Source: Deltaproteobacteria bacterium (GTDB lineage Bacteria > Desulfobacterota > Binatia > UBA1149 > JAJCZL01). From it: a DNA stretch of 64,000 nt. This document shows, piece after piece, positions 47,239 through 54,991 of this stretch (positions are counted from its first letter, which is position 1; every line of letters begins with the position of its first letter). The notes under the pieces are model-generated. The model did not search any database. It was not told the origin of the DNA and was given only the letters and a program-made list of their open reading frames with translations. The DNA is taken from contig JAJCZL010000056.1 in assembly GCA_029262415.1 (NCBI GenBank), forward strand, positions 1 through 64,000, read 5' to 3'. The position numbers and the translations under genes are program-made.

Positions 47239-48011
47239 GGCAGGTTCTACAACTCTTGTCGCTCTTGCTTGCTGTAATCGCCGTCGCGGTTGGCTGGCGT
47301 ATTATGCAGGTGGTCAGAATTGAACCGCCGGTTTTCAACGATCCCGAACAAGTGGCCGCTGCCGGACCCGCGTTCGCTCCGGTACGCCGCAAGAACCCCA
47401 ACCCTGCTATAATTACCGCTGTAGTCGATGGTAACATTTTCCAGGAAGAACGCGGGTATACTGAAAAGCCGGGTGACGGCGAGCCGGTTGATGTGCCGCT
47501 GCCACCTCCGACCAACGTTTTGTTGAGCGGTATCATAGTGTTGGGCGGCGAACCGATTGCCATCCTGACCGATACCAAGCAGGGTAACGCGCAGAAGTCG
47601 CTACGGATGGGTGAGATGGTGGATGTGTACGAGGTAGGTGAGATCGGTGACGCGGATGTCACGCTTCTGGGCCCTGGCGGGCAGAGGTTTGCGCTCGCGT
47701 TGGAGATCTCCAAGGGGCCGGCCCGGCGCGCGACACCTTTGCGGCCTACGCCCTCGCGTGCGACGCCACCGCGTCCAACGCCCACAAGGGCAACGCCGCC
47801 GACGCGCCCCGGGCGACCGACCCCCGCTTCGCGAACGCCTCCCAACCGTGCAACGACGCCCGCGAATAATCGCGCGGCACAGGCCAACAGGGCGGCAGCT
47901 AGGCCACGGCCGGCACCGACGCGTCCTCAACCGCAGGACAACCGAGCAGACCCGGCCCAGGCGAGGCTCGAGGCTCTCAAGCAACTGAGAGCCGCGGCGG
48001 CTGGCAACTAA
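47235..48011 (+). CDS. gspC: Type II secretion protein GspC-like, repeat-rich tail
   Basis: A 258-residue bitopic protein. The N-terminal helix is LLSLLLAVIAVAVGWRIMQV. The HR-like periplasmic domain (about 65-160) contains TNVLLSGIIVLGGEPIAILT and AQKSLRMGEMVDVYEVGEIG. There is no PDZ domain; instead about 90 residues rich in Pro, Thr, Arg and Ala follow, with a ten-residue repeat. GspC links the inner membrane platform to the secretin. It is placed before gspD, after gspM, rather than first in the operon. Confidence 0.8.
   Translation: MRQVLQLLSLLLAVIAVAVGWRIMQVVRIEPPVFNDPEQVAAAGPAFAPVRRKNPNPAIITAVVDGNIFQEERGYTEKPGDGEPVDVPLPPPTNVLLSGIIVLGGEPIAILTDTKQGNAQKSLRMGEMVDVYEVGEIGDADVTLLGPGGQRFALALEISKGPARRATPLRPTPSRATPPRPTPTRATPPTRPGRPTPASRTPPNRATTPANNRAAQANRAAARPRPAPTRPQPQDNRADPAQARLEALKQLRAAAAGN
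47727..47801 (+). repeat. 30-bp tandem repeat in the gspC tail
   Basis: Two full copies and one partial copy of a 30-base unit encode RATPLRPTPS, RATPPRPTPT and RATPP. Similar but degraded proline and threonine-rich sequence continues to about 47860. The repeat is in frame, so copy changes would keep the gene intact. Confidence 0.85.
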
Positions 48012-48014
48012 TAG

Positions 48015-50207
48015 ATGCGGATTCTCCCCAGCACCGGCCGTCTAGCGCGGAACTGGCTACTGGCTTGCGCGGCCTCGTCGGCCGTAGGGCTATTTGTCTG
48101 CGGCATGTCGATTCCTGCATCATTCGCGCAAACCGCGGGCGCTGCGCACGAGGAGGGTTCTGAGAACGAATCCGTCGTCCTGAACTTTGAAGGGGCGGAC
48201 ATTCGTGAGGTGATCTACAGCCTGGCGACCGCGCTGGACATTAATTACTGGCTCGACCCACGGGTGCAGGGCCAGGTGACTGTGCGCACGGCGAGTCCGA
48301 TTGCGCGTGAAGACCTGCTGCCGGTGTTCCACCACATACTGCGCAACAACGGCTATATCGCCGTTGACGACGGCGAGATGTACGTCATCTCGCCGGCCGA
48401 GGACGCCAAGGCCCGCGTGCGCGTGCCCGGTCGGGAAGACGCGAAACGGCGCGGTGAAGACCACCTGATCATGGAGCTTGTGAAACTCGAGCACGCGGGC
48501 GCTGAAGAAATCGTTCAGCTGATCCAGACCTTTGTTACGCCCGGCGGTGACATTCTTGCGTATCCGCGTAGTAACCTGGTGATCATCTCCGACATTGCTT
48601 CCAACGCAGAGAGGCTTGCGGATCTAATTCGTACCTTCGACACTGACACGTTCGACGATCTCACAGCGAAGATCTACAGGATCGAGCACGCGTCGCTAGA
48701 AGAGATCGGTGAAGAACTCAGCGCGGTTCTTGACAGCTACCAGGTCCTGCAAAGCGGTGCCGGTCTGTACATGATCCCGCTGGTTCGCTTGAACTCTATT
48801 GCGGTGATCTCGGCCGACAAGGAAGTATTCGTCAATGTCGAGTACTGGTTGAGTACTCTGGACGTTCCGGCCGAGAGTTCTTCGCTGCGCAAGATTCACG
48901 TTTACCACGTCGAGAATACCAAGGCGGCGGATCTTTCGGTCATCCTGAACGACGTATTCGCAAACGAGGGTGCCAGCGTGTCCGGTGCCAGTAGCGGTCG
49001 TTCGGGCGCGGCTGCAGAGTCGGGACTCGGACTCGGCGGTGGCTTCGGCGGGCGCGGGGGTGCTCAAAATAACCAACGTGGTAACACCAACCAACGCGGG
49101 GCACAGCAGAATCAGAACCAACGCCAAACCCAGCGTGGCGGACGTGACACAGGACGCACTGGAGCTGCGCGCGGCGGCGCCGGCACCGGCGTGGTCGGCG
49201 AGGCCGGTTCGCTGTTCGAACAAGAAGTCAGCATCGTTGCCGACGAGATCACCAATGCGTTGGTGATCTTGGCGACGCCTCGCGATTTCGAGCAGATCTC
49301 GGATGTTCTTAAGCAACTCGACATCGTCCCCCGCCAGGTCCTGATCGAGGTCTTGCTTGCCGAGATCACCCTGACCAACGACAGCACTTTCGGGGCCGAG
49401 CATCGGTTGCTCGAGACGGGTACCGGTTCGAATACCGATGCGGTGCTTGACGGAGGCGGGACCTTCTTCGACCTCTTTGGCGAAGAAATCAGACTCACCG
49501 GTTCGACGGGTGGCGGCGTGGTCGGCGTGTTTACGCATTTCCGCGACGGCCGGGCTGTGTACGACGCGGTTCTTTCGGCGTTGGCGAGTCGCAGCCGCGT
49601 CAAGCTCCTCTCGCGTCCGCATATTCTCACCGCGGATAACAAAGAGGCGAGTATTTTGATCGGGAACGAAGTTCCGATCATCACTCAGCAGCAGAACTCG
49701 ACGGCGCAGACCGGCGGCAGCTCTAATCTTCTCCAGAACGTTCAGTACCGCGATACCGGCATCATCATCCGCGTGTTACCGCAGGTGAACTCCGCCGGTT
49801 TGGTGAATATGCAGATCAGCCAAGAGGTCAGCGAGATCGCCGCTGGACTCCAGGTCGAGGGCATCACCTCGCCGACCTTTACCACCCGCGAGACCGAGAC
49901 CACGGTTGTCGTACAAAACGGCGAGACGATCGTGATCGGCGGAATCATCCAAGAGAACAAAAACTCGACAAGCTCGGGTGTCCCGTTTTTGATGGACATC
50001 CCAGTGCTCGGCCAACTCTTCAAGCGTGACAGCGAATCGTTGCGTCGTACGGAGTTGGTTGTTCTGATCACCCCTTATGTTGTCCGCGACCGCGAGGAAG
50101 CCCGCTCGGTGACCGAAGAATTCAAGCGGCGGGTGGACAACGTCCTCAAAGAGATCGGACCCGACATCGAGACCGACTCGGTAAGCCACACGTTCATATT
50201 GCAGTAG
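48015..50207 (+). CDS. gspD: Type II secretion secretin GspD
   Basis: A 730-residue outer membrane secretin with signal peptide (cut near SFAQTAG). N0 begins VVLNFEGADIREVIYSLATA. N1 to N3 contain IMELVKLEHAGAEEIVQLIQ and ending VYHVENTKAADLSVILNDVF. A glycine, glutamine and asparagine-rich insert (about 320-395) interrupts N3. The secretin core has RQVLIEVLLAEITLTND, SRSRVKLLSRPHILTADNKE, GNEVPIITQQQNS and GVPFLMDIPVLGQLFKRDSE. The C-terminal region after TPYVVRDREEARS may serve as a pilotin contact. It closes the gsp run. Confidence 0.94.
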   Translation: MRILPSTGRLARNWLLACAASSAVGLFVCGMSIPASFAQTAGAAHEEGSENESVVLNFEGADIREVIYSLATALDINYWLDPRVQGQVTVRTASPIAREDLLPVFHHILRNNGYIAVDDGEMYVISPAEDAKARVRVPGREDAKRRGEDHLIMELVKLEHAGAEEIVQLIQTFVTPGGDILAYPRSNLVIISDIASNAERLADLIRTFDTDTFDDLTAKIYRIEHASLEEIGEELSAVLDSYQVLQSGAGLYMIPLVRLNSIAVISADKEVFVNVEYWLSTLDVPAESSSLRKIHVYHVENTKAADLSVILNDVFANEGASVSGASSGRSGAAAESGLGLGGGFGGRGGAQNNQRGNTNQRGAQQNQNQRQTQRGGRDTGRTGAARGGAGTGVVGEAGSLFEQEVSIVADEITNALVILATPRDFEQISDVLKQLDIVPRQVLIEVLLAEITLTNDSTFGAEHRLLETGTGSNTDAVLDGGGTFFDLFGEEIRLTGSTGGGVVGVFTHFRDGRAVYDAVLSALASRSRVKLLSRPHILTADNKEASILIGNEVPIITQQQNSTAQTGGSSNLLQNVQYRDTGIIIRVLPQVNSAGLVNMQISQEVSEIAAGLQVEGITSPTFTTRETETTVVVQNGETIVIGGIIQENKNSTSSGVPFLMDIPVLGQLFKRDSESLRRTELVVLITPYVVRDREEARSVTEEFKRRVDNVLKEIGPDIETDSVSHTFILQ

Positions 50208-50222
50208 CCCGGGAAGGCCCGC

Positions 50223-50324
50223 TTGGGTCGGCCCCGCGGGCGTAGCGGGCAAGCGCTGAGCCTCATGGTTCTGCTCAGCGGCGGTTGTGCGTCGGGCCTA
50301 AAATCGCTAAAACACGGGGGTTAA
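50223..50324 (+). CDS. Possible small lipopeptide after gspD
   Basis: A 33-codon frame starting at TTG 50223, five bases after GGAAGG. It begins GRPRGRSGQALSLMVLLSGG after the start and continues CASGLKSLKHGG. A basic start, a hydrophobic core and a cysteine give a lipoprotein-like signal, though the lipobox (SGGC) is imperfect. A shorter version from ATG 50265 is possible. The same DNA contains the inverted repeat GCCCGCT/AGCGGGC at 50217-50250. This may be chance; no homolog is recognised. Confidence 0.25.
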   Translation: MGRPRGRSGQALSLMVLLSGGCASGLKSLKHGG

Positions 50325-50387
50325 AGCTCGGGCCAGACGCGTCGGAGCCGGAACTCGAAGCAAGATCCAGCGGAGGGAACGAGCCAG

Positions 50388-51794
50388 ATGGCTACCGTCA
50401 TCACAGAAGAGTGTATCAACTGCGGGGCATGCGAGCCCGAATGTCCTAACACCGCCATCTATCAGGGCGGTGTCGAATACGATTGGCAGGGGGTGCAGCC
50501 TGCGCTGTCCGAGGACTTCTTCTATATCGTCCCGGAGAAATGCACCGAATGCGTGGGCTTCTTCGACCAGGAGGCCTGTGCTGCCGTCTGTCCGGTCGAT
50601 TGTTGCGTGCCTGATCCGGTGCACCCGGAAACCGACGTTGTTTTGTTCGCCAGAGCTAAAGAACTCCATCCCGGCGACGAGTTCCCGGCCGACTATCCGT
50701 CGCGCTTCAAGAGCGTCGCCGGCGAGGCTCCAGCGATGCCCAATGGCGCGGCTCCCGAAGCGGCGCCCGTGGTGCCCGTAGTGCCCGTAGTGCCAAAGAC
50801 GGCGGCTCCTCCTGCAGCGGCAGCTGCTGTGGATGCGGGAGCGTTTACTGGGGTAGCCGCGGGACGCGTCGAGAAGATCGTGGCGAAGAAGAAACTCGAT
50901 CTCGCCCACGGTGCCCCGACGATCGATTTCGACGGCGAACTCAGCGACGACTTCGACACACTCGCGGACAGTATTCGCGACTCGGGGCGTGAAGGCGGAT
51001 CGTCGCTTCTCGGCTGGGGCCTGCTGGCGCTGGCGCCCGGCCTCGGGGCGCTCACCGACCGAGTTAAACGCAGCATCGAGGAGGGCTACGGTGACACGCG
51101 GTTCTTCTCCGCACAGATGTCGACTGCGCTCAATGTCTTCCAGAACTTCCTTTTGTACCCAGTCCTCTTTTACTTCATCGGGGTGATGCGTGGTGTGCAG
51201 CCGTATACCGAAGGCGACCGGGGATTTATATTTCTCGGCATTGCGGTTGCTGTGGTAGAGACCTGTTGGCGTTTGCGCGACAGCCTGTTCGGCGGGATGT
51301 CGGTGGCCGAAGGGCGCTTGGGATCGGCGTTTTACGGGGCACCACTCGGACTTTTGGCCATGCCGCTGGTCGGCAAACTCCGCTCCGGAGAAGTCAGTGG
51401 GGTGGTACCAGTCGAGGGGTTCTTCACGCCTGAGTTCGAGCACAAGCGTGAGCGCGAGCGTCGTTACGGTGAAGTCTACGAGGTTCAAGAGTTTGATCGC
51501 GGCGCATACATTCGCTTCGAGTTGCCGCGCAACGTTCCGCCATCCTCGGCCAAGAGCGAAATGGGAATCCCCGACGAGATGCCTGATTACGACGTCGATA
51601 TTGTCTTCGAGGGCGAGAATCTGGTGATCAGCGGCAGCGTTGTTGATGAGAAGCTGCGCGCAGTTTGTGGGGTATCTTCGGCATTCCCTGCGGATTTCCG
51701 TACCGAGATTTCCCTCGACGCTCGGCCTTCCGGTTTCCGTCATCGCTACCGAGACAAAATTCTGGAGATCTTGGTTCTCAAGGCCGGGAGCTGA
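50388..51794 (+). CDS. Ferredoxin-membrane-HSP20-like fusion protein
   Basis: A 468-residue protein with a strong ribosome binding site (GGAGGG at 50372-50377). Residues 1-75 hold a 2[4Fe-4S] ferredoxin: CINCGACEPECP and, after a short insert, CTECVG...CAAVCPVDCC. A linker with three VVP repeats (128-136) and Ala/Pro sequence leads to hydrophobic segments near NVFQNFLLYPVLFYFIGVMR, GFIFLGIAVAVVETCW and FYGAPLGLLAMPLVG. The last 120 residues look like an alpha-crystallin/HSP20 or CS-type beta sandwich: YEVQEFDRGAYIRFELPRNV, VFEGENLVISGSVVD and YRDKILEILVLKA. I do not recognise this architecture. The HSP20 assignment is by pattern only. Confidence 0.75.
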   Translation: MATVITEECINCGACEPECPNTAIYQGGVEYDWQGVQPALSEDFFYIVPEKCTECVGFFDQEACAAVCPVDCCVPDPVHPETDVVLFARAKELHPGDEFPADYPSRFKSVAGEAPAMPNGAAPEAAPVVPVVPVVPKTAAPPAAAAAVDAGAFTGVAAGRVEKIVAKKKLDLAHGAPTIDFDGELSDDFDTLADSIRDSGREGGSSLLGWGLLALAPGLGALTDRVKRSIEEGYGDTRFFSAQMSTALNVFQNFLLYPVLFYFIGVMRGVQPYTEGDRGFIFLGIAVAVVETCWRLRDSLFGGMSVAEGRLGSAFYGAPLGLLAMPLVGKLRSGEVSGVVPVEGFFTPEFEHKRERERRYGEVYEVQEFDRGAYIRFELPRNVPPSSAKSEMGIPDEMPDYDVDIVFEGENLVISGSVVDEKLRAVCGVSSAFPADFRTEISLDARPSGFRHRYRDKILEILVLKAGS

Positions 51795-51798
51795 GGGA

Positions 51799-52719
51799 TT
51801 GGCCGACCTCAGCGCGAAGGTCGGGAGTCTCGATTTCGCGACGCCGGTAATCGCCGCATCAGGTACCTATGGATATGGCCTCGAGTTCGACGGGTTGGTC
51901 GACTGGACCGGCTTCGGGGGCGTGTCGGTCAAAGGCATCTCTTCTGAGCCTTGCGACGGTCTTGCGGCGCCGCGCATGGTCGAGACCCCGGCCGGGATGC
52001 TTAACGCGATCGGCCTGCAGAATATCGGCGTAGAGGCCTTCCTTTCCGACAAGCTTCCGCGGCTTAGCTCTCTTCCGATTCGTGTGATCGTCAACGTATG
52101 GGGCAATTCACCCGAGCAGTACGAAGACGTTGTCGAGCGACTCGGCGATGCCGACGGAATTGATGCGATCGAGGTCAACCTGGCGTGTCCGAACAGGAAA
52201 GAGTGGGGCACTATCTTTGCGTGTGACCCCAAACTGGTTGCCACTGTGACCGCACGGCTACGCAAGAAGACACGGCTTCCGCTTTGGGTGAAGCTGACGC
52301 CGAACGTTTCTGACATTACCGAACCTGCCAAGGCGGCGGCGGGAGAGGGGGCCGAGGCGCTCAGTTTGATCAACACGTTGCGGGGGATGGCGATAGATCC
52401 CGAGTCGCGTCGCCCCCTACTCTCCAACACCACCGGTGGCCTGTCCGGACCTGCGATCAAGCCGATCGGCCTGCTGATGACCTACGAGGCCTCGCGTGCA
52501 GTCGATGTGCCGGTTGTCGGAGGGGGTGGGGTCGCCTCCGGCCGCGACGTCGCCGAGTATCTGCTCGCCGGTGCCTCGGCTGTGCAGGTCGGGACGGTCA
52601 ACCTTTTCGATCCTTCCGCACCGCATAGGATCGGCCGCGAGCTCGACAGATTCCTCGACGAACAGGGCGTAGCGGCGGCACGTGATCTAGTCGGCGCGCT
52701 CGAAGCCCCCGCGGGTTGA
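51799..52719 (+). CDS. pyrD: Dihydroorotate dehydrogenase, class 1B-like
   Basis: A 306-residue flavoprotein of pyrimidine synthesis, converting dihydroorotate to orotate. It starts DLSAKVGSLDFATPVIAASG after TTG 51799, preceded by GGGAG at 51785-51789. The catalytic cysteine lies in IEVNLACPNRKEWG. KLTPNVSDITEPAKAAAGEG and GGLSGPAIKPIGLLMTYEAS are family segments, and FMN phosphate sits at VVGGGGVASGRD. Class 1B enzymes work with an iron-sulfur PyrK electron carrier; no pyrK is adjacent. The preceding ferredoxin fusion gene stops five bases upstream. A link between them is speculation. Confidence 0.92.
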   Translation: MADLSAKVGSLDFATPVIAASGTYGYGLEFDGLVDWTGFGGVSVKGISSEPCDGLAAPRMVETPAGMLNAIGLQNIGVEAFLSDKLPRLSSLPIRVIVNVWGNSPEQYEDVVERLGDADGIDAIEVNLACPNRKEWGTIFACDPKLVATVTARLRKKTRLPLWVKLTPNVSDITEPAKAAAGEGAEALSLINTLRGMAIDPESRRPLLSNTTGGLSGPAIKPIGLLMTYEASRAVDVPVVGGGGVASGRDVAEYLLAGASAVQVGTVNLFDPSAPHRIGRELDRFLDEQGVAAARDLVGALEAPAG

Positions 52720-52815
52720 GTGAGGAACAGCCGTTGTATCAGCGGGCTTGTGGAACTACCTACCCGGTCCTTTTGCTATTCGGCCCGCTAATCAACGCGA
52801 TCGCAGCCGCGGGGT

Positions 52816-52844
52816 TTGACGAAGTCGACGCGTTGCGCTAGACT
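52816..52844 (+). promoter_or_regulatory. Sigma70-type promoter of carD
   Basis: TTGACG at 52816-52821 and TAGACT at 52839-52844 are separated by 17 bases. Transcription would start near 52850, leaving a leader of about 26 bases with AGGAGG at 52866-52871 before the TTG start. It is the best promoter match I see in the window. Confidence 0.75.
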
Positions 52845-52865
52845 TGATGCGCTCCCACTCTATTC

Positions 52866-52871
52866 AGGAGG
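52866..52871 (+). promoter_or_regulatory. Ribosome binding site that decides the carD start
   Basis: AGGAGG is a perfect anti-16S match. It is five bases upstream of TTG 52877 and lies inside any frame begun at ATG 52847, so it excludes the longer protein. Confidence 0.8.
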
Positions 52872-52876
52872 TTCCA

Positions 52877-53368
52877 TTGTCGACGTCATTTAAGGTCGGA
52901 CAGAAAGTCGTCTACCCAGCCCATGGGGTAGGCGTGATTGAAACCGTACAGTCCCGGACTATCTCCGGGGCCGAGGCGACGTTCTATACACTGCGTATCA
53001 TCGATACCGACATGAAGATCATGATCCCTACACAGAAGGCGAAGTCGGTCGGGCTCCGCAGCGTGATCGGGAAGGAAATGGTCGGCAAGGTCTACAAGGT
53101 ATTGCGTGAAAAGCGCGTCAAATTGGACCAGGCCACGTGGAATCGCCGGTATCGTGAATACACGGAGAAGATTAAAACAGGCTCGGTTTTAGAGATCGCA
53201 GCCGTACTCCGCGACTTGTTCATGCTCAAGGGCGACAAAGAATTGAGCTTCGGCGAGCGCAAGATGCTCGACACCGCCCGCAATCTGTTGGTCAAAGAGT
53301 TGGCGATTGCCAAGGCAAACACTGAAGAGACCATCATGGACGAGCTCAGGACGATATTCGGCCATTGA
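52877..53368 (+). CDS. carD: CarD family transcription regulator
   Basis: A 163-residue CarD/CdnL-type protein. The N-terminal RNA polymerase interaction domain has FKVGQKVVYPAHGVGVIETV and ATFYTLRIIDTDMKIMIPTQ. The C-terminal helical domain has REKRVKLDQATWNRRYREYT and LRDLFMLKGDKELSFGERKM. Members stabilise open complexes at promoters, including rRNA promoters. Start TTG 52877 follows from the ribosome binding site; ATG 52847 lies too near the promoter. The gene has its own promoter and intrinsic terminator and so is monocistronic. Confidence 0.94.
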   Translation: MSTSFKVGQKVVYPAHGVGVIETVQSRTISGAEATFYTLRIIDTDMKIMIPTQKAKSVGLRSVIGKEMVGKVYKVLREKRVKLDQATWNRRYREYTEKIKTGSVLEIAAVLRDLFMLKGDKELSFGERKMLDTARNLLVKELAIAKANTEETIMDELRTIFGH

Positions 53369-53397
53369 AAAGGACCGCGTAGTCCATGAAGAAATTG

Positions 53398-53428
53398 AAG
53401 GCCGGGATAGATTCCCGGCCTTTTTTTT
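53398..53428 (+). terminator. Intrinsic terminator after carD
   Basis: AAGGCCGGGA (53398-53407) pairs perfectly with TCCCGGCCTT (53413-53422) around a five-base loop, and eight T residues run from 53421 to 53428. It separates carD from ispD. Confidence 0.95.
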
Positions 53429-53499
53429 GGTGTGGCCATGTTTCTACTGATCGTGACCCCATGATCGGTTTAGGCTAGGATCCTACGCAACACATCGAA

Positions 53500-54195
53500 A
53501 TGAGTATTGCTCTTATCGTACCTGCAGCCGGCAGTGGCCGGAGACTCGGCTCGGAACGACCGAAGGCTCTTGTCGATCTTGACGGTGTCGCTATCGTGCG
53601 CCGTACGCTCGCGAAATTCGCGGGAATTCCCGATCTTACCGAGACCGTCGTGGTCGTGCCCGAAACCGCTGTACAGGAGTTCAACTCCGCGTTGGAAGGT
53701 TTGGAGTTCCACGTCGGTGATGTCCACATCGTCAGCGGAGGCGACACCCGGCAGGCCTCGGTGCGTCTCGGGCTGGAGGCCGTGGGGAGCAACCCCGATC
53801 TGATCTGTGTTCACGATGCGGCGCGTCCTTTGGTCTCACGCCGAACGCTGGCCGATGTCATTGCTGCCGCACGGGTCTCGGGCGCCGCGTGTGCCGGATC
53901 CCGTGCCGTCGACAGCGTGCGCGAAGATCTTGGTGACGGCCGCACGCGTGCTTTGGACAGAACGCGCTTGTGGATGGTGGAGACGCCACAGGTCTTCCGC
54001 TTCGAGCTACTGATGAAGGCGCACCATACAGCTAAGGCGATGCGATTTACGGCTACCGACGACGCATCGCTTGTCGAGCAAGCGGGTCATCCTGTCGAGA
54101 TTGTCGAATCCACGGGGAGCAACCTCAAGATCACCAAACAGGAGGATCTCGAGCTTGCGAAGGTTCTTATTGCGCGGTCCGAATCGCGTCGTTGA
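53500..54195 (+). CDS. ispD: 2-C-methyl-D-erythritol 4-phosphate cytidylyltransferase
   Basis: A 231-residue enzyme of the non-mevalonate isoprenoid pathway, coupling CTP to methylerythritol phosphate. The nucleotide loop IVPAAGSGRRLGSERPKALV is at the N-terminus. HDAARPLVSRRTLADVI, then VETPQVFRFELL and the C-terminal TGSNLKITKQEDLELAKVLI follow the family order. ispF, its frequent neighbour, is not beside it. A weak promoter (GTGACC, TAGGAT) may lie at 53453-53481. The 3' end overlaps convergent larE by 29 bases. Confidence 0.95.
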   Translation: MSIALIVPAAGSGRRLGSERPKALVDLDGVAIVRRTLAKFAGIPDLTETVVVVPETAVQEFNSALEGLEFHVGDVHIVSGGDTRQASVRLGLEAVGSNPDLICVHDAARPLVSRRTLADVIAAARVSGAACAGSRAVDSVREDLGDGRTRALDRTRLWMVETPQVFRFELLMKAHHTAKAMRFTATDDASLVEQAGHPVEIVESTGSNLKITKQEDLELAKVLIARSESRR

Positions 54196-54991
54196 GACTG
54201 CCCGACCGCAGCGGATCATCTGAAATCGTCACGCTTTGAAAACCGCTCTCCACCACTGCTTCGAGAACCCTTACGCACAGTGCCGGGTCGCTCAGGCGTC
54301 CGTGTTCACGCGCTGCGATTTCTACCCTGGCGTCGCCGCCCAGGTGCCGGACCCGTAGTTCGCTGAAGCCGAGCCGCTGCAGAGCGGCCTCGGCACGCGC
54401 GACCTGTTTGAGTCGGAGCGCATCGATGCGCACGCCGTACGGAAACCGTGAGGACAAGCACGGCGAGGCCGGCCGCTCGGCGGTCGGCAGCCGATAGTTG
54501 CGCGAAAGCACGCGAACGTCTTGTTTCGACATCCCCGCTTCAACCAGCGGGTGACGTACGCCGAATTCTTCGGCGGCCTTGAGCCCGGGACGGTAGTCGC
54601 CGAGGTCGTCGGTGTTGACGCCATCGGCAACCCACGCAATCTCGGCCTCTCGCGCGGCAGCCAAACACAAGGGGTAGAGCGTCTGTTTGCACAGGTAACA
54701 ACGGTTAGCGGGGTTCTCGGCGTAGCCCGGGGTGTCGAGTTCGTTGACGATGCGGACGACGTGTGTTGCGCCCATTGCGCGTGCCATCGTGATCGCGTCG
54801 TTGATTTCTTCGTTGGTGTTGGTCGGAGAATCGGTCGTTAGCGCGAGCACGCGCAGGTCGCGCGTTTCGATTGCTGCACGTAGCAGAAAGGTAGAATCAA
54901 CGCCGCCCGAATAGGCAACCACGACCGACTCCATCTCCCGAAGGATAGTCTGAAGCCGCGCGAGTTTTTCCTCAGAGCCCGCTTCCGGCAT
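54167..54991 (-). CDS. larE: LarE-type ATP-dependent sulfur transferase
   Basis: A 274-residue PP-loop ATPase. SGGVDS at residues 28-33 binds ATP. NPANRCYLCKQTLYPLCLAA carries cysteines 98 and 101, and RPASPCLSSRFPYGVRIDAL cysteine 178. In the LarE group the last one is either sacrificed as sulfur donor or, with the CxxC pair, coordinates an iron-sulfur cluster. All three are present, so a cluster-dependent form is likely. LarE makes the nickel-pincer cofactor with LarB and LarC, which are not in the window. It overlaps the upstream cysK by 20 bases. Confidence 0.85.
   Translation of the reverse strand: MPEAGSEEKLARLQTILREMESVVVAYSGGVDSTFLLRAAIETRDLRVLALTTDSPTNTNEEINDAITMARAMGATHVVRIVNELDTPGYAENPANRCYLCKQTLYPLCLAAAREAEIAWVADGVNTDDLGDYRPGLKAAEEFGVRHPLVEAGMSKQDVRVLSRNYRLPTAERPASPCLSSRFPYGVRIDALRLKQVARAEAALQRLGFSELRVRHLGGDARVEIAAREHGRLSDPALCVRVLEAVVESGFQSVTISDDPLRSGSLNDAIRTAQ

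Noticed and set aside
50307-51743. Minus-strand open frame of 478 codons opposite the ferredoxin fusion gene
   Set aside because: The + strand frame has ferredoxin cysteine motifs and a good ribosome binding site; the opposite frame has neither.
52741-52789. Inverted repeat AGCGGGC/GCCCGCT before the carD promoter as a pyrD terminator
   Set aside because: The loop is about 35 bases and no T run follows, so it does not qualify. The same heptamer pair after gspD is noted as coincidence.
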